Assembly (NCBI GenBank): GCA_022641835.1
Contig: CP048717.1
Span: forward strand, 682,001-746,000
Source: Petasospora fabianii
Lineage: Eukaryota > Ascomycota > Saccharomycetes > Phaffomycetales > Wickerhamomycetaceae
Direction: 5' to 3'
DNA length: 64,000 nt
Part shown: positions 30,801-39,525 of the stretch, one piece after another
Layout: each line of letters begins with the position of its first letter
Numbering within the stretch: the stretch's first letter is position 1
Made by a program: the position numbers and the translations under genes
The notes under the pieces: model-generated
Database searches by the model: none
What the model was told of the DNA's origin: nothing
Seen by the model: the letters and a program-made list of their open reading frames with translations, nothing else

Positions 30801-30928
30801 AAAGTCTCGACAAGCTTGGAAAGGTTGTTCTTAGCCTCTGATGTGGCCTCTCCTGCCTCCTGCGGGAAGGAGAGGAGGAGAGCATAGTCGGGGTTCAGTT
30901 CGCTCAGGGGCTTGACGTGTGCAGACAT
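24884..30928 (-). CDS. IST2: IST2-like anoctamin ER-plasma membrane tether with giant repeat-bearing tail
   Basis: 2014 residues from the ATG at 30928 (MSAHVKPLSELNPDYALL). Residues about 1-110 form the cytosolic N-terminal domain. About 190-620 is a TMEM16/anoctamin multi-helix region (KVALYFAYARFYLLALAVPS, GYQVSCFFIEIFLTEIYQGRGK, LTNQFGYFTFTAQIVG). From about 640 to the end runs a Ser/Ala/Gly/Thr-rich, probably disordered tail of about 1370 residues. The last 29 residues hold a basic cluster, SPSKRKKKGLLSKIKEK, matching the lipid-binding cortical signal of yeast Ist2. Three related modules lie in the tail near residues 869-948, 1238-1313 and 1417-1493, each starting with a (G/S)FGKKD- or GLGKKD-type motif and sharing a GD(L/F)SSAK core. 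Yeast Ist2 is only 946 residues. Orthology is inferred from architecture; the tail is unusual. Confidence 0.88.
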   Translation of the reverse strand: MSAHVKPLSELNPDYALLLSFPQEAGEATSEAKNNLSKLVETLSNAGFYTQARPADDDQLLLFVKLADAVLLKYLKGEGVKEYLYGVRGELDSDESLIHQLSTTTKSNAVHAIITNPVHEGGCGITTGSPDWDFVTKISPIWDYDENKRLLKSFFKLDFTETDIEKIRDVAGEKVALYFAYARFYLLALAVPSALGLISHFIFKRYSLVYTVLNSIWAIVFLAAWKKKQTVYALKWKTTGASKVEVRRPEFVGESKETDPVTGESVPTFSPITRTIRQISFLPFALVGIAILVGYQVSCFFIEIFLTEIYQGRGKMILGLVPTVLIVGVVPILTAIYEKFVDKALDFENHEYQSSYDRSKTQKMYIYNFCSAYVPLFITVFFYLPFFHKVNSYVPTISKYSSKWSIPTVSEHYQINNDRLTNQFGYFTFTAQIVGVLMENVVPITIRLVKEKLAAGKAVAKHLDTPEEAAFLNNIRQQLAMPEFDVDAEYRELTTQFGYLVVFGPVWSLAPLVSMFFNWIEIRGDAEKLLFECSRPVPRQAESIKPWDTHMRILTWLGSFVGPLVTVMYRRQSEVLSSNSYSFASSPVITPGWKLATTALISENVALGINFAVEALFNSATTSIEKEHTQQDLLMRRSYVDAYVQDAASLSKRDVEIDPTTSSWKSFSPNNVLKSAIGFPGLLAAAKAATEKAKASEKASKTTSDSVSSAADSIPATASKSGSQTHTEDAQLRSTTAASKNTPKTSHSTGETRNTTTTETDPTAANSSVNQYNAAPSSTSAAAPATSNSASGGDAALVGGGVAAGIATAVGVKPSEAPTSSGGVQSSEASNSAIGTPSVTSEKTIASDKAAVGIPVSSSGGATAAETTSPKKKRDFFGLGKKDLKGVGKAAKADAAGLAPELKSVGADVAKGDFSSAKKTAVGISKNPNQGISHTKEALAGIKASKNEPTSGPAATSASASAPSSGAPASAAGTAPTGPLPPAPSSSSGEKSSSGLGAGAALGAGAGAAGIAASRSNDASASGQGSSEKTSRSKSLFKRMKNSGSSKTSADSSSAAETSAPRQSSSNSGVPAGSSSSAPHQTTAKGHSGVPTGASSSGISTSSSGNTNAQSNDISGTEKSDSAPGNSGSGISGAAAGLGATAAAGIGAAAAAVGLGSQGSDSTPSSKDVNSSSTGNETSVPSGSHSGAGAAAGASAGSSSDPKVSKSSDVSANGAHASGSAPTSAPTSAADGSSDSSSTPSKSKGLFGFGKKDISSIAKGAKADATKLAPEAKKIGGDLKHGDLSSAKQLASDVKSNPNEYIGNSKAAYSDAKNGQTAGTGAAGSTSSSGAATGHDSSYTGNDISASSHNPGAKSSGSGHAGTAAGIGATAAAAAGASAASSSDPKGSKSSDVSTNGASTSAGVDTSANDASDSTSTPSKSKGFFSFGKKDVTSIATAAKEDAVNLGPDAKKVGGDLKHGDFSSAKQLASDVKADPTKYLGNTKAAYENAKTSETDTSATGSATGSAGNDTSAPPSSGAGISSSAPTSRSADESTPSTPADTQSESAKSSGWGSGIAAAVGAVGASVAGTAAAVTGSGSKSTTGDEVTANESDKTPVTGVSAPDFKGVSGSDSTSTPTGVSESKAASGSGSVPDSTRVDTSADNSTSKSGSTGFGLGAAAAAIGLGGSERKETASPASSSGSPSLAGATLPPDFEKKAAAANSKKTSAYGSSPSGTDGDHGSSSATTAGRKSDADTPQQKTTLDPKASSGAADGAQSAQATDSSSKSNHSGLGTGALAGGVAGLSAAGAGLASKLGSGSGAASGSAAANGASNGASNGQDGSFVDSAKSYAEKGGKSLNDYVQLAADKVDDYAKTSNNEYVTKGNTYVQKLADGIDDYTHKQETSSTSTSGATTSASGVGAGSGAGAGVGATPSTPKQSRAATAQTPQSAANGGVDADTPSHQVNNTNPFSGETAPVNIVGDTLAPPKPISGDTQSHSRSSSTASSPSKRKKKGLLSKIKEKVSHSPSSTPTKP

Positions 30929-31342
30929 TGTGCGTGGTCTGTGTCCCTGTAGAGCCAATTGAGTCTTAACGGGTGGTAAAGTAGTGTGTTCCAGGAGGAA
31001 AAGAGATAAAAGCAAGTAAAATACACACAGTGTGTGGAGACTGAAATTTGGCGATCCGGTAGGCGCAACAGCTTGCTCGCCGGAAGCTGCCGGCGCGTGC
31101 GAGTGTCCCAGGGGCACTGCCTCCACCTGCTTTTACTTCGGTTTCTGCGGGTTTGTTACGAGAGTGATATGATTAGGCATGGTGGGGTATAACTGAGTAC
31201 TCAATTTCTAACGTCTTCCTTTTTCCGGATCTTTTAGCCAGCTTGGAGCACCCCGAGCCCCTACAAATATCTCCCACCTATATTAATATTAGCGCTGCCC
31301 CACATACCCGACACCCGCACACCACCATTTCGATAAAAGCGA
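30929..31342. promoter_or_regulatory. Divergent promoter, IST2-like and YBL036C-type genes
   Basis: 414 bp. The IST2 reading frame stays open upstream to about 31126, but the ATG at 30928 precedes the conserved N-terminus. No recognised factor site was seen. Confidence 0.4.
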
Positions 31343-32194
31343 ATGATCTGCCATCGTTTAACACAGCTTTTAAGCGCACTTGAGCTGGTTAGGATGCTCA
31401 TGCTCCGTCGCTGTTTCATCCCACAACGTTCTCTCCACATCCGTCCAATGTCGCTTGAACCATATACCTCTGAGAGACAGGCAGAGCTCATCTCCAACTA
31501 CAATCGCGTGCTCGGAGACGTCCAGACCACCGAGAGGGCCCGCCCACAATCACTCACACATCCTGTGCGACTCCTAGCTGTCTCCAAGCTCAAGCCGGCC
31601 TCAGACATCCAAGCTCTCTACGACCATGGTGTTCGTGACTTTGGTGAGAACTATGTCCAGGAGATGATTGCCAAGGCTGCCGTTCTTCCTAAAGACATCA
31701 GATGGCACTTTATCGGGGGCCTCCAGACCAACAAGTGTAAGGACCTCGCTACAAACATCGAGAATCTCTATGCCGTGCAGACAATTGATTCCTTGAAGAA
31801 AGCCAAGAAGCTCAACGACACAAGAGAAGGTCATGGTCCAAAGATCAACGTGTTCCTTCAGATCAACACATCGAGGGAGGAACAGAAATCTGGTATCCTT
31901 CCAGAGGCTAAAGATGAGATCAAGGCCATCGTCGAGTATCTTTCCAAGGATGCTACAAATGTCCAGCTGGCTGGTCTTATGACAATTGGATCCTTCGAGA
32001 AATCACACTCCACTGGTGAGAACCCAGAGTTCAAGACTTTGTTTGACCTCAAGACCGAGATCGATAACGAGTTTGGTACCAAGCTTGAGCTCTCCATGGG
32101 AATGAGTGCTGACTACATCGAGGCCATCAATCAGGGAACTTCCTACGTGAGGGTGGGTACTGATATCTTTGGCTCAAGACCACCAAAGAAATAG
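31343..32194 (+). CDS. YggS/PLPBP-family pyridoxal phosphate homeostasis protein
   Basis: Up to 283 residues. The family is a fold-type III PLP-binding single TIM barrel without known catalysis that buffers PLP. Seen: LLAVSKLKP (PLP lysine), FGENYVQEM, WHFIGGLQTNK, LSMGMSADY and the phosphate-binding end VRVGTDIFGSRPPKK, nearly identical to S. cerevisiae YBL036C. The first 35 residues (MICHRLTQLL...RRCFIPQRSLHIRPM) are absent from the yeast protein and look like a mitochondrial presequence. Starts at residue 18 (31394) or 36 (31448) are alternatives. Followed convergently by APL3, the homologue of the yeast neighbour YBL037W. Confidence 0.93.
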   Translation: MICHRLTQLLSALELVRMLMLRRCFIPQRSLHIRPMSLEPYTSERQAELISNYNRVLGDVQTTERARPQSLTHPVRLLAVSKLKPASDIQALYDHGVRDFGENYVQEMIAKAAVLPKDIRWHFIGGLQTNKCKDLATNIENLYAVQTIDSLKKAKKLNDTREGHGPKINVFLQINTSREEQKSGILPEAKDEIKAIVEYLSKDATNVQLAGLMTIGSFEKSHSTGENPEFKTLFDLKTEIDNEFGTKLELSMGMSADYIEAINQGTSYVRVGTDIFGSRPPKK

Positions 32195-32287
32195 CATCTA
32201 CAATACCTCCAAAAAATGCATAAGTAACATATAATCGTAAGCTTCTTTTTTGTCGTTCGTAGACATACAAACGTCACAGTACGTCCA

Positions 32288-35164
32288 TCAATGTCTCTTA
32301 AAATAGTTCGCCACATACTCCATCAACAGCTGCGCCACACCATCTTTTGTAGTTCTGAACCTGAACTCCAGATTATATTCATCAACGTACTTCACTTTCA
32401 ACAGCGTACCGAGCTTACCAACGGTAGATGTATGCAGAATACCACCACCAAACAAGAAACTAGTGGCATTCTGTTCAATGAGCGCCAATCCCAACTTGCC
32501 AAGAAACCTGACAAGCCAGGTGTAATCCACTGGCGTGCGAACCTGAATATTCTCAACAGCCTCACCATTTGCACCAAGAACATCAATCTGTTTCCAATGT
32601 TGCAGGAATTGTGGGAACTGTAGTGCCGTTGGCGTGATGAACTTAGTGAGGAAGATTGGCAGTTTAAGACGCACGTTGTTGAATGCACCACCGGATGAGA
32701 ACTGGATACGAAGATTTGGAATGTCACTGATGGTGAGTGGACCACGAAGGAGTGCCTCAATGGTCGAAGTGGCTCTTCCGTTGATTGGAATGTCAGTGGA
32801 TGGCAGGTCAACAAGATTGATCACCACATTGGGTTTGATGGTACGATAATTTGTTGCAGTGGTGATGAACGAGGTCAGTGGTTGTGGGGACTTGTTTTGA
32901 AATGTGAGTTGGAGGAATATAAGCTCCTTTTGTGAATCGTGTGGAGTGATTCGAGCAAGGATCTTGATGAGTGAGTTCTCGAAGAAGACTCCTTGATTGA
33001 ACTCGAATAGTCTGTAAAAGCCAACCTCCCAGTTTGGCGTCAGTGGACCCTCTAATCCTCTGTTTTGAGTTGGTACTGGTGGTGGCGGACCACGCGATGA
33101 TGTTGGGGCACTGGTCATTGGGGTAGAAGTCGTAGTGGAGTTCTCTTTGAATGGATCAGTTGTGTCGACCTCGTCCGAGTACTCGTCATCCTCGAGGATG
33201 GTATCCTTGCCATTCTGTTGGATCTTACGAGCCAAGTCGTCGGTGCTTTTGACAAGCTCACGCTTAGCACTTGGATTCGTCTTACCCAGTCTCAACAACA
33301 GTGGGTTCTGCTTAGTATTGAACACAGGTACCTCATCAAACACGAATCGATAAAACATCTGGCCCTGGCTTGTGTTGAGCCTCTGGATCATATTCAAGTA
33401 CTCCAGAGAACGCTGCTGAAGCTCTGAATTGATAGAATTCACCTCAAGCCTCAACAACTTGATCAGCTTAGATTTCAACTTTTTATTCTCAAGGTCAAAC
33501 TTTAGCAGCTTCATCAGAGTCGTCAACAACATCTGCCTCGTGTCATTAGCAACGTAAAAGTAAAGCTTTGACAGGATATCAAATTGTTTCCCCAACGGAT
33601 ACTCATCAATAATCTTATCTCCAAACTCACCAAGCACGTATGCGGCGATCTTAACAATTGCCTCGGCAAAATTTGATTTCATGATGTACTGGAAAACAGT
33701 CTTACACGTGAACTCTTGCAGCAACTCGTTATTTACCACGATTTGAGTCACTCTCTGCCAAATTGAATCGTTCAATTGTGGACCAGCCATGTCGATCAGC
33801 TGTAAGTTCGTGTTGACAAACCATTGTGGATCCGTGGCAAACTTCTCACTGAGTACCGACACCTTGATGGCAATCTCAGAGCGAAGTACAGGGTCAGCAC
33901 TCTTCATAATCTTTAGTAGCTCAGAAACGATGTATCCAGAGGACCCGACATCAGCAAGAACATAAACGAGGTCTAATGCCTTTCTAGAAATGGATACGTC
34001 TTGCTCGTTGAGGAGATGCAGAATCTTTAGCAGGTGCTTCTGAGAAGTGTGGAGTGTACTGTGTTCAGAACTAAGCTTGATGAGAGAGTCAAGGGCAAGA
34101 TATTTGGTGTTCATTTCATGGGAGTCGAGAAGTCGTGTGATGGCATCGACTGATGAGGACAGTGCCTCTGGAGATGGGTCAAGATGTGTCGCGAGGTTGA
34201 TGATAGCGAAGAGAACAGCATTGTAGACGTTCTTTACAGACGAGTCAGAGCTTGCACGTGATCCAATATCGCTGATGGTGATTGAGACACATTCCCTCAG
34301 TGTTCTCAGAGAGTTGAGGTCGATGTTCAGACTCTTGGAGTCAGGCATCAGCACAGTCAAGAGCTTGGCAAGCTTTACGATCAACCATGGACATGGAACG
34401 CCTCCAAAGTAATAATCCTGAGGGATCGATTCCTTGTCCGTAATCAGTTGGCTCAGTTTCTTGGCTAATGTTGGGATGAGATCTTTTGCACTTTCGAAAT
34501 CAATCTCAACAGCAATCAGTTCAACAACTGGAAGAATGGAGAGCACAACACCAAAGTTTTGATCATCACACAACGCGAGGATTCTTGGAATCCATGACCG
34601 ATGGCGCCTTAGTGAATCTGGATTAGCTCTCACAAGCTTGAAGAACGCCAGTGCTGATCTTTTCTTGAGGAGTGGGGATGCAGTAGGTGATCTTAGGACT
34701 TGGAACACTTCTTCAATTAAAAGTTCAGACCAGATGGTGTTACCCAATGTCGCAATACATTGAAGTGCGAGCAAGTTGGACTCCTCGTCTGCTGTGGATA
34801 GGTCCTTCTTCAGAGATTGCACAAGCGTCGTTAGCATATCTGAATCATTGACGTTATTCATGAGCAGAGCAACTGCGAGGTAACCGATGAACTTCTCGGT
34901 GTACACCTTTGATGAGATCAACTGGGTGATCTGTCCCTGGCCCAAAGAGACATTGTAAGCGTTGATGTTGCAGCTTGAAGTGAGGTAAATATAGATTAAC
35001 TTGGAGACATACTTCTTCCGTTGGTAGCCAGTGAGCTTGTTCTGGGCAAACTGTTTTTGAATGTTGACGATCTCGGAGTTGATTCGCTTGTCTTGTTCTT
35101 CCTTTGATTCAACGTTGCGAAGGTCAGCAATAAACTGCTGTAATCCTTTCATTTCTGCTCCCAT
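32288..35164 (-). CDS. APL3: AP-2 adaptor complex alpha subunit
   Basis: 958 residues. The N-terminal trunk (about 1-620) is an adaptin alpha-solenoid beginning MKGLQQFIADLRN, with GYQRKKYVSKLIYIYL and NSLNLALQCI-type helices. An acidic/Ser/Pro-rich hinge (about 640-700) leads to a C-terminal appendage (about 710-958). The large clathrin-adaptor subunit contributes the plasma-membrane and cargo interface of AP-2 in endocytosis. Length is close to yeast Apl3 (1025). The ATG at 35152 (MKGLQ) is an alternative start. The pair with the PLP protein repeats the S. cerevisiae YBL036C-YBL037W neighbourhood. Confidence 0.93.
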   Translation of the reverse strand: MGAEMKGLQQFIADLRNVESKEEQDKRINSEIVNIQKQFAQNKLTGYQRKKYVSKLIYIYLTSSCNINAYNVSLGQGQITQLISSKVYTEKFIGYLAVALLMNNVNDSDMLTTLVQSLKKDLSTADEESNLLALQCIATLGNTIWSELLIEEVFQVLRSPTASPLLKKRSALAFFKLVRANPDSLRRHRSWIPRILALCDDQNFGVVLSILPVVELIAVEIDFESAKDLIPTLAKKLSQLITDKESIPQDYYFGGVPCPWLIVKLAKLLTVLMPDSKSLNIDLNSLRTLRECVSITISDIGSRASSDSSVKNVYNAVLFAIINLATHLDPSPEALSSSVDAITRLLDSHEMNTKYLALDSLIKLSSEHSTLHTSQKHLLKILHLLNEQDVSISRKALDLVYVLADVGSSGYIVSELLKIMKSADPVLRSEIAIKVSVLSEKFATDPQWFVNTNLQLIDMAGPQLNDSIWQRVTQIVVNNELLQEFTCKTVFQYIMKSNFAEAIVKIAAYVLGEFGDKIIDEYPLGKQFDILSKLYFYVANDTRQMLLTTLMKLLKFDLENKKLKSKLIKLLRLEVNSINSELQQRSLEYLNMIQRLNTSQGQMFYRFVFDEVPVFNTKQNPLLLRLGKTNPSAKRELVKSTDDLARKIQQNGKDTILEDDEYSDEVDTTDPFKENSTTTSTPMTSAPTSSRGPPPPVPTQNRGLEGPLTPNWEVGFYRLFEFNQGVFFENSLIKILARITPHDSQKELIFLQLTFQNKSPQPLTSFITTATNYRTIKPNVVINLVDLPSTDIPINGRATSTIEALLRGPLTISDIPNLRIQFSSGGAFNNVRLKLPIFLTKFITPTALQFPQFLQHWKQIDVLGANGEAVENIQVRTPVDYTWLVRFLGKLGLALIEQNATSFLFGGGILHTSTVGKLGTLLKVKYVDEYNLEFRFRTTKDGVAQLLMEYVANYFKRH

Positions 35165-35690
35165 TTTGGAAGTTGTGGAAATGTGATCGAATGGATTATG
35201 CGAAGAAAGGCGTCAGCGTAAATTACAAAGTGGTGGTTTGTAGCATGGATCTCTGATCCATTGTCGTGTTGTTGTTGTTCCGTGCGTAGCGGAATTTTGG
35301 ATCTCGTCCGAAGTGCTGCCCTAACCATGTCGGATGGGACACGCGTACCATAACGACATTGTTACAAAATCAATGCTCTGTTTGCAATCAGAAGTATCAA
35401 GAAGATCTAAATTATGGGTACTACCCGTCACAATTTGCAATGGTCTTAAGACTGTCCCCTCCAGCTTGGGGTGGGGCAGCACAGATCATCAGGATCACCT
35501 TACTAGATGGCATTGATGCCCAACTTTCCTTTATAGTACGCCAAGTTTAAGTTCAGTGATTTGTTAAGGAGTCTCATGCAGCTCCGATGCTAATTGAATG
35601 ACTGTTTTGGGGGTACAGCCGGTACATTTATTTACCTATAGTCATTGCTATTCGATTGGTTATTGAGCTCATCTTTGACAAGAAACAGAA
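35165..35690. other. Intergenic between APL3 and tRNA-Gly
   Basis: 526 bp holding the APL3 promoter and the 5' flank of the tRNA. Short open frames here show no family resemblance. Confidence 0.5.
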
Positions 35691-35761
35691 GCGCTGGTGG
35701 TTTAGCGGTAAAATTCAAAGTTGCCATCTTTGAGCCCCCGGTTCGACTCCGGGCCAGCGCA
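35691..35761 (+). tRNA. tRNA-Gly (GCC)
   Basis: A 71-nt cloverleaf. The acceptor arm GCGCTGG pairs with CCAGCGC, followed by discriminator A. The anticodon loop TTGCCAT is closed by CAAAG/CTTTG and gives anticodon GCC. A box TGGTTTAGCGG and B box GGTTCGACTCC are present, and a T-rich Pol III terminator follows directly. No intron. Confidence 0.97.
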
Positions 35762-36380
35762 TTTCTTTTTTTTTTCTTTCCCGATGTTGCCGTTGCCAGG
35801 GTTACTTTGTTCTTTTCACCTGCAACACCAGAAGAGAATACCATACTTAACCGAAAACTTTCTTCACAGGATAGATACCTGACTTGCCCGGAACAGAGTT
35901 TGTTTGATTGCTTTTGGCGGTTGAATGCAACTTGCAGATCACACTAACAGTGTTCGTCAGCAGAAACTATAGCCACCGGTCCTCCTCACATCATTCGCAC
36001 CTAGTGCACAGAGCACGTATCCTTGCAAGTGTTACACACCATAGTGGTACGTTGCATAACACGACGAAAGTTTTGTCTTGACAAAAGGCCTGCTGCTCGG
36101 TTAGACTCGCTAACGATAGCTTAAGTCTCGCTACTTCCCTATCAGCTCCAACCAATGGGCTCGGCTGAGAAAGATATACGCCATTGAGATGTTAATGAGC
36201 TTCTAGTTTTCATCGTAGGAGTGAAGCATTTACTGTATCAAGAGCTATATATGTGCACAGAAATGCGCTTTCTTGGTTGAAATTGCCCTTAATTGAGCAA
36301 GAATTCGAGTATTGAAGCTACTAGTGCCGGGTCGCTATGGCACGTTCTGTCAGTCGATGGTAACAAAATCAACAAGCAAG
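35762..36380. other. Intergenic between tRNA-Gly and first tRNA-Asp
   Basis: 619 bp of moderate AT content. No gene, repeat or LTR-like end was recognised. Confidence 0.5.
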
Positions 36381-36452
36381 TCCGTGATAGTTTAGTGGCT
36401 AGAATCTCCGCTTGTCGCGCGGAGGACCAGGGTTCGATTCCCTGTCGCGGAG
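36381..36452 (+). tRNA. tRNA-Asp (GTC), copy 1
   Basis: A 72-nt cloverleaf. The acceptor TCCGTGA pairs with TCGCGGA (one G-T pair), discriminator G. The anticodon loop TTGTCGC gives GTC. A box TAGTTTAGTGG, B box GGTTCGATTCC, then a T8 terminator within 10 bp. Identical to the copy at 36821, including about 10 bp of 5' flank (AACAAGCAAG). Confidence 0.97.
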
Positions 36453-36820
36453 CTTATTTTTTTTGCATATCATAGCTGTGAAAAGGCGTGGAGTCGATCC
36501 TCGTCAGAAGCAATTTTTTGAAAAGAACAAAAATCAAACGAAAGAGATTGACCTTTCTGTAACTAGTTCAGTTAGTTTGTTCTTAAACTGATCTGTTAAT
36601 TTCCTTGCTGGAGGGATATAGGGCCCAAAGAAGTGGAGCGCAATTAAGTCTTTCGAGAATGTAACCTCAAGAACATTTGCCCTTTGCATATAACCGCACA
36701 ACGTCTGAGAAGCTCTAAACCGTTCAATGTTATCCAAATAACCTGCTCATTAGCGAAGTAACGGTTTCAGTAGTCTATCAAGTCACTGGATCTACGAAGA
36801 CAAAGATTTAAACAAGCAAG
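36453..36820. other. Spacer between the two tRNA-Asp genes
   Basis: 368 bp, AT-rich. A 67-codon minus-strand open frame (36534-36737) looks slightly protein-like but matches nothing I know. Confidence 0.4.
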
Positions 36821-36892
36821 TCCGTGATAGTTTAGTGGCTAGAATCTCCGCTTGTCGCGCGGAGGACCAGGGTTCGATTCCCTGTCGCGGAG
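36821..36892 (+). tRNA. tRNA-Asp (GTC), copy 2
   Basis: 72 nt, identical in sequence to copy 1, with the same internal boxes, anticodon GTC and a T9 terminator just downstream. The spacing between copies is 440 bp start to start. This suggests local duplication or gene conversion. Confidence 0.97.
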
Positions 36893-37966
36893 TTTATCTT
36901 TTTTTTTGCCCATTGAAGCACTATTTTTGGATGGAAAAATCCCTGAGGTCAATTCTTGCTGAATCTCTAACAATATTGAGTCCTCAATTTACATTTCAGC
37001 GTTCAAATAGGGCTCTGGAACGCTTGGAACTTGAGTAGTCGAACACCCGAACATCGCAGCTAGCGTCTACGCGAAACCAGCTAGCTTCACTAGCTACTTA
37101 AGCTATAATATATTTTGATCTCTGGCATCTGTCCACTTATGCAGCGTATAAGAAGTGAGTTTATTTCACCTAAAATATAAGTTTGTTTGATTGGTCGTCG
37201 TAATGTAAGCGCTTGGTCACATTAGGAAGAGTACCCGGCCCACCGCGTGAATGAATATTCGATACGGACATTTGCAACAGCTTCAACTCTACTACAAAAA
37301 TACTAATCATGTATTCAGTAGTGTTAGCTTCGTGTAGTCACTGATTATAGTGTAAAAATGCACTTGGATTATTTTTAGCCTCAAATTCAAATATTTGAAA
37401 TACGTATTATAAGATTTAAAGGCAGCTTTTTTATTGTTTCCTATTATTTACAGATCTTTATTCAAGAGTTAAAGATAAATCTAATAAATTTTGAAAAAAA
37501 GCTTAATTTTCTTCATGATTGTATCAATATCAGACCCATAAGAAAGAATGCTCAAAAATTTCTCAGCTCGATCTCATCATGAAAGTTGTAAAGAGCCAAA
37601 TTTACTCTCACTAGATACTGAGCATCTGCATATGCTAGCGACAAGTTTGCATGACAACTACTAAGACTGCGTCCCGCTACAGCCTATATTGAGAGCTAGA
37701 CACCACTATATATAATGCTGATGTTCATGGAAGCTGTTAAGCTAGAAATGTTGGAATTTTTTCAAAAGTACATCAAATGTTCTTCCTACGCGCACAAACT
37801 CGTAAAAGTTTAGATCGTGCATACGAAGTGCATGGGCAGGCGGTTCAGCCGCACCAGTATTATTTGTTCTATCTTTAATTTACGTATTTTGAAAGATATT
37901 TTAAAAGCTATAAGCAGGACACGGTCTTTCTGATACTCAAAATAAGTGCATGACACCTTTCAACTA
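36893..37966. other. AT-rich gene-free stretch
   Basis: About 1.1 kb, with the most AT-rich part at about 37370-37530. No gene was seen on either strand and no recognisable transposon or centromere element. Confidence 0.5.
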
Positions 37967-38924
37967 TCAAAAACAGTCAACAATTACGTCCTCGTCTACG
38001 ATGCGGATGTGATGATCTCCACCAACCACCCAAGTTTCGTATGGACTTTCCCTCTGGGTGATCTTTTTCATGCACATGTCTTCGAAGACAAAAGTTTTAA
38101 AGCTCATCGAGACTTCTAACTCAGTGTTTATCCTACAGGGGTATGGTGTGCCAAAAAATCCAGACTTGAAACCCTCATGTTGCTCACTGAACAACAGCTT
38201 CTCACAATCAATGCGGTGTGTCACCCTTTGGCAAAACCAACCACGGCATCTCCTCCAAGTTGTATCTAAGTCGAATAACATTCCAAGACTCACCAACTGG
38301 GAAATCAACAGGCGTGACATCCAATATAAACTTCTCGATAGTTTTGATGCTCTGCAAGAGGGCCAAGCATGCACAGTCTTGAGGAACTCTAGAGGGCCAA
38401 CCTTGCGTGCGTCCTCCTCACCCCATCTTTCTTCCCACAGGAGGGATTTTGAACCTGCTGATCTGAGCTTGTGAGGAACCAATCGAATCTTGGTGCTGTA
38501 CTTGTCAACGTGGTAATTAGACTCTTCAAAGTAACCCACTCGGAAAGTTATGCGAATCAAAGCAGGCATGTTGTCGAGTGGTGTTATATGGCTCCTCTCC
38601 AGTACAAACACTCATGACTGCAAGTGGAAGCTTACAATCCGTAATGTCATGGAGACAACTCTTGGATAGTCTTTATCAATGCAGGATTGTAGTGTGCACT
38701 CAGGTTTGCTGTTTTCCTGCAGTCCAAATGGACTGCCTTCTTCTCACCCTCATAGGAAAGAAGGATACAGTCATCATTACCCAAAAGTGGAAAATAAGTC
38801 TGTAGCGGTCATAGTCGGTATGAAACTTTTGCCCCAATCTTCCGAAACATGGACGAAGGTGCTCTGCCCCTGAACAAGTGTGTAACAATCTGGATGGCAG
38901 AGCTGTAGACATAGTTTTCAGCAT
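37967..38924 (-). pseudogene. Decayed coding region of unknown family
   Basis: On the minus strand a 214-codon open segment (38611-37967, ending in TTTTTG...SVDCF-type acidic tail) reads like protein, with stretches such as NMPALIRITFRVGYFEE and IRIVDEDVIVDCF. Neighbouring minus-strand frames also contain protein-like stretches over the same and upstream bases, so one gene appears to be spread over several frames. I read this as a decayed single-copy gene with a few interruptions rather than a working gene. No domain was recognised, and no reverse transcriptase, integrase or capsid motif was seen. The alternative is chance open frames. Confidence 0.4.
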
Positions 38925-39525
38925 CCATCAAGAAAGGGGTAAAGGCGCTGTTAGGTTGAGTTTGCAAATCAAATACAAAGGCAATGTGTGTAGCCTTGGA
39001 AGCAGTGTTCCCGCCACAGAACAGGTCGGTGCACTCGGAGAGACTCTACGTGGTTATGTCTTTGTAGGAACCGAAAAACCCGGGTTTCTTATTATTAGCA
39101 ACTACAAGGGCAGAAAGACTTCTGAAAACTCGGTTTCTACGATGATGAGTCTCGATAACAAGACAATCTGCACAGTTCAGGACTGCAGGCACGTGATTGT
39201 TTCGTGATTGTGTCTTATCGCCGCGGACGCTTTCAGTTTCTTCGGTAGATAGCGGCTCTGAGAGTGGCATATCGGGTTGAAGGAAGATCTTTATCTGCTT
39301 GTAATACCCTACCTTAGAATAGCATAAGCCAAGTAATGGCCATTAGGTCGAATTAGTAGCTGTCAGGGCAGACGAAAAAGAGGCGCCCAACAGATAACCT
39401 TCTCCAGCCCCTGCATCGCGAAGTGCCCATTCTAGCTCGATTTTTCTAACCTACGCGTAATTTTATGCTTTCACACCCAAGATCGGACACCTTTCGTCAC
39501 ATACAGACACCGAGAGCATTAAATC
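38925..39525. other. Intergenic, upstream of DUF92 gene
   Basis: 601 bp. It includes a CACGTGAT E-box at 39190-39197. The right half is presumably the promoter of the DUF92 gene. No supported gene. Confidence 0.4.

Noticed and set aside
36534-36737. 67-codon minus-strand frame between tRNA-Asp genes
   Set aside because: Slightly protein-like but too short and unrecognised to call a gene or relic.
37748-37757. TGTTGGAAT resembling the start of a yeast LTR
   Set aside because: Only nine bases match, with no matching end, no target-site duplication and no element body.
39190-39197. CDEI-like ATCACGTG (minus strand) in the gene-poor region, possible centromere
   Set aside because: No adjacent AT-rich CDEII or CDEIII-like element; E-boxes are common in these promoters.
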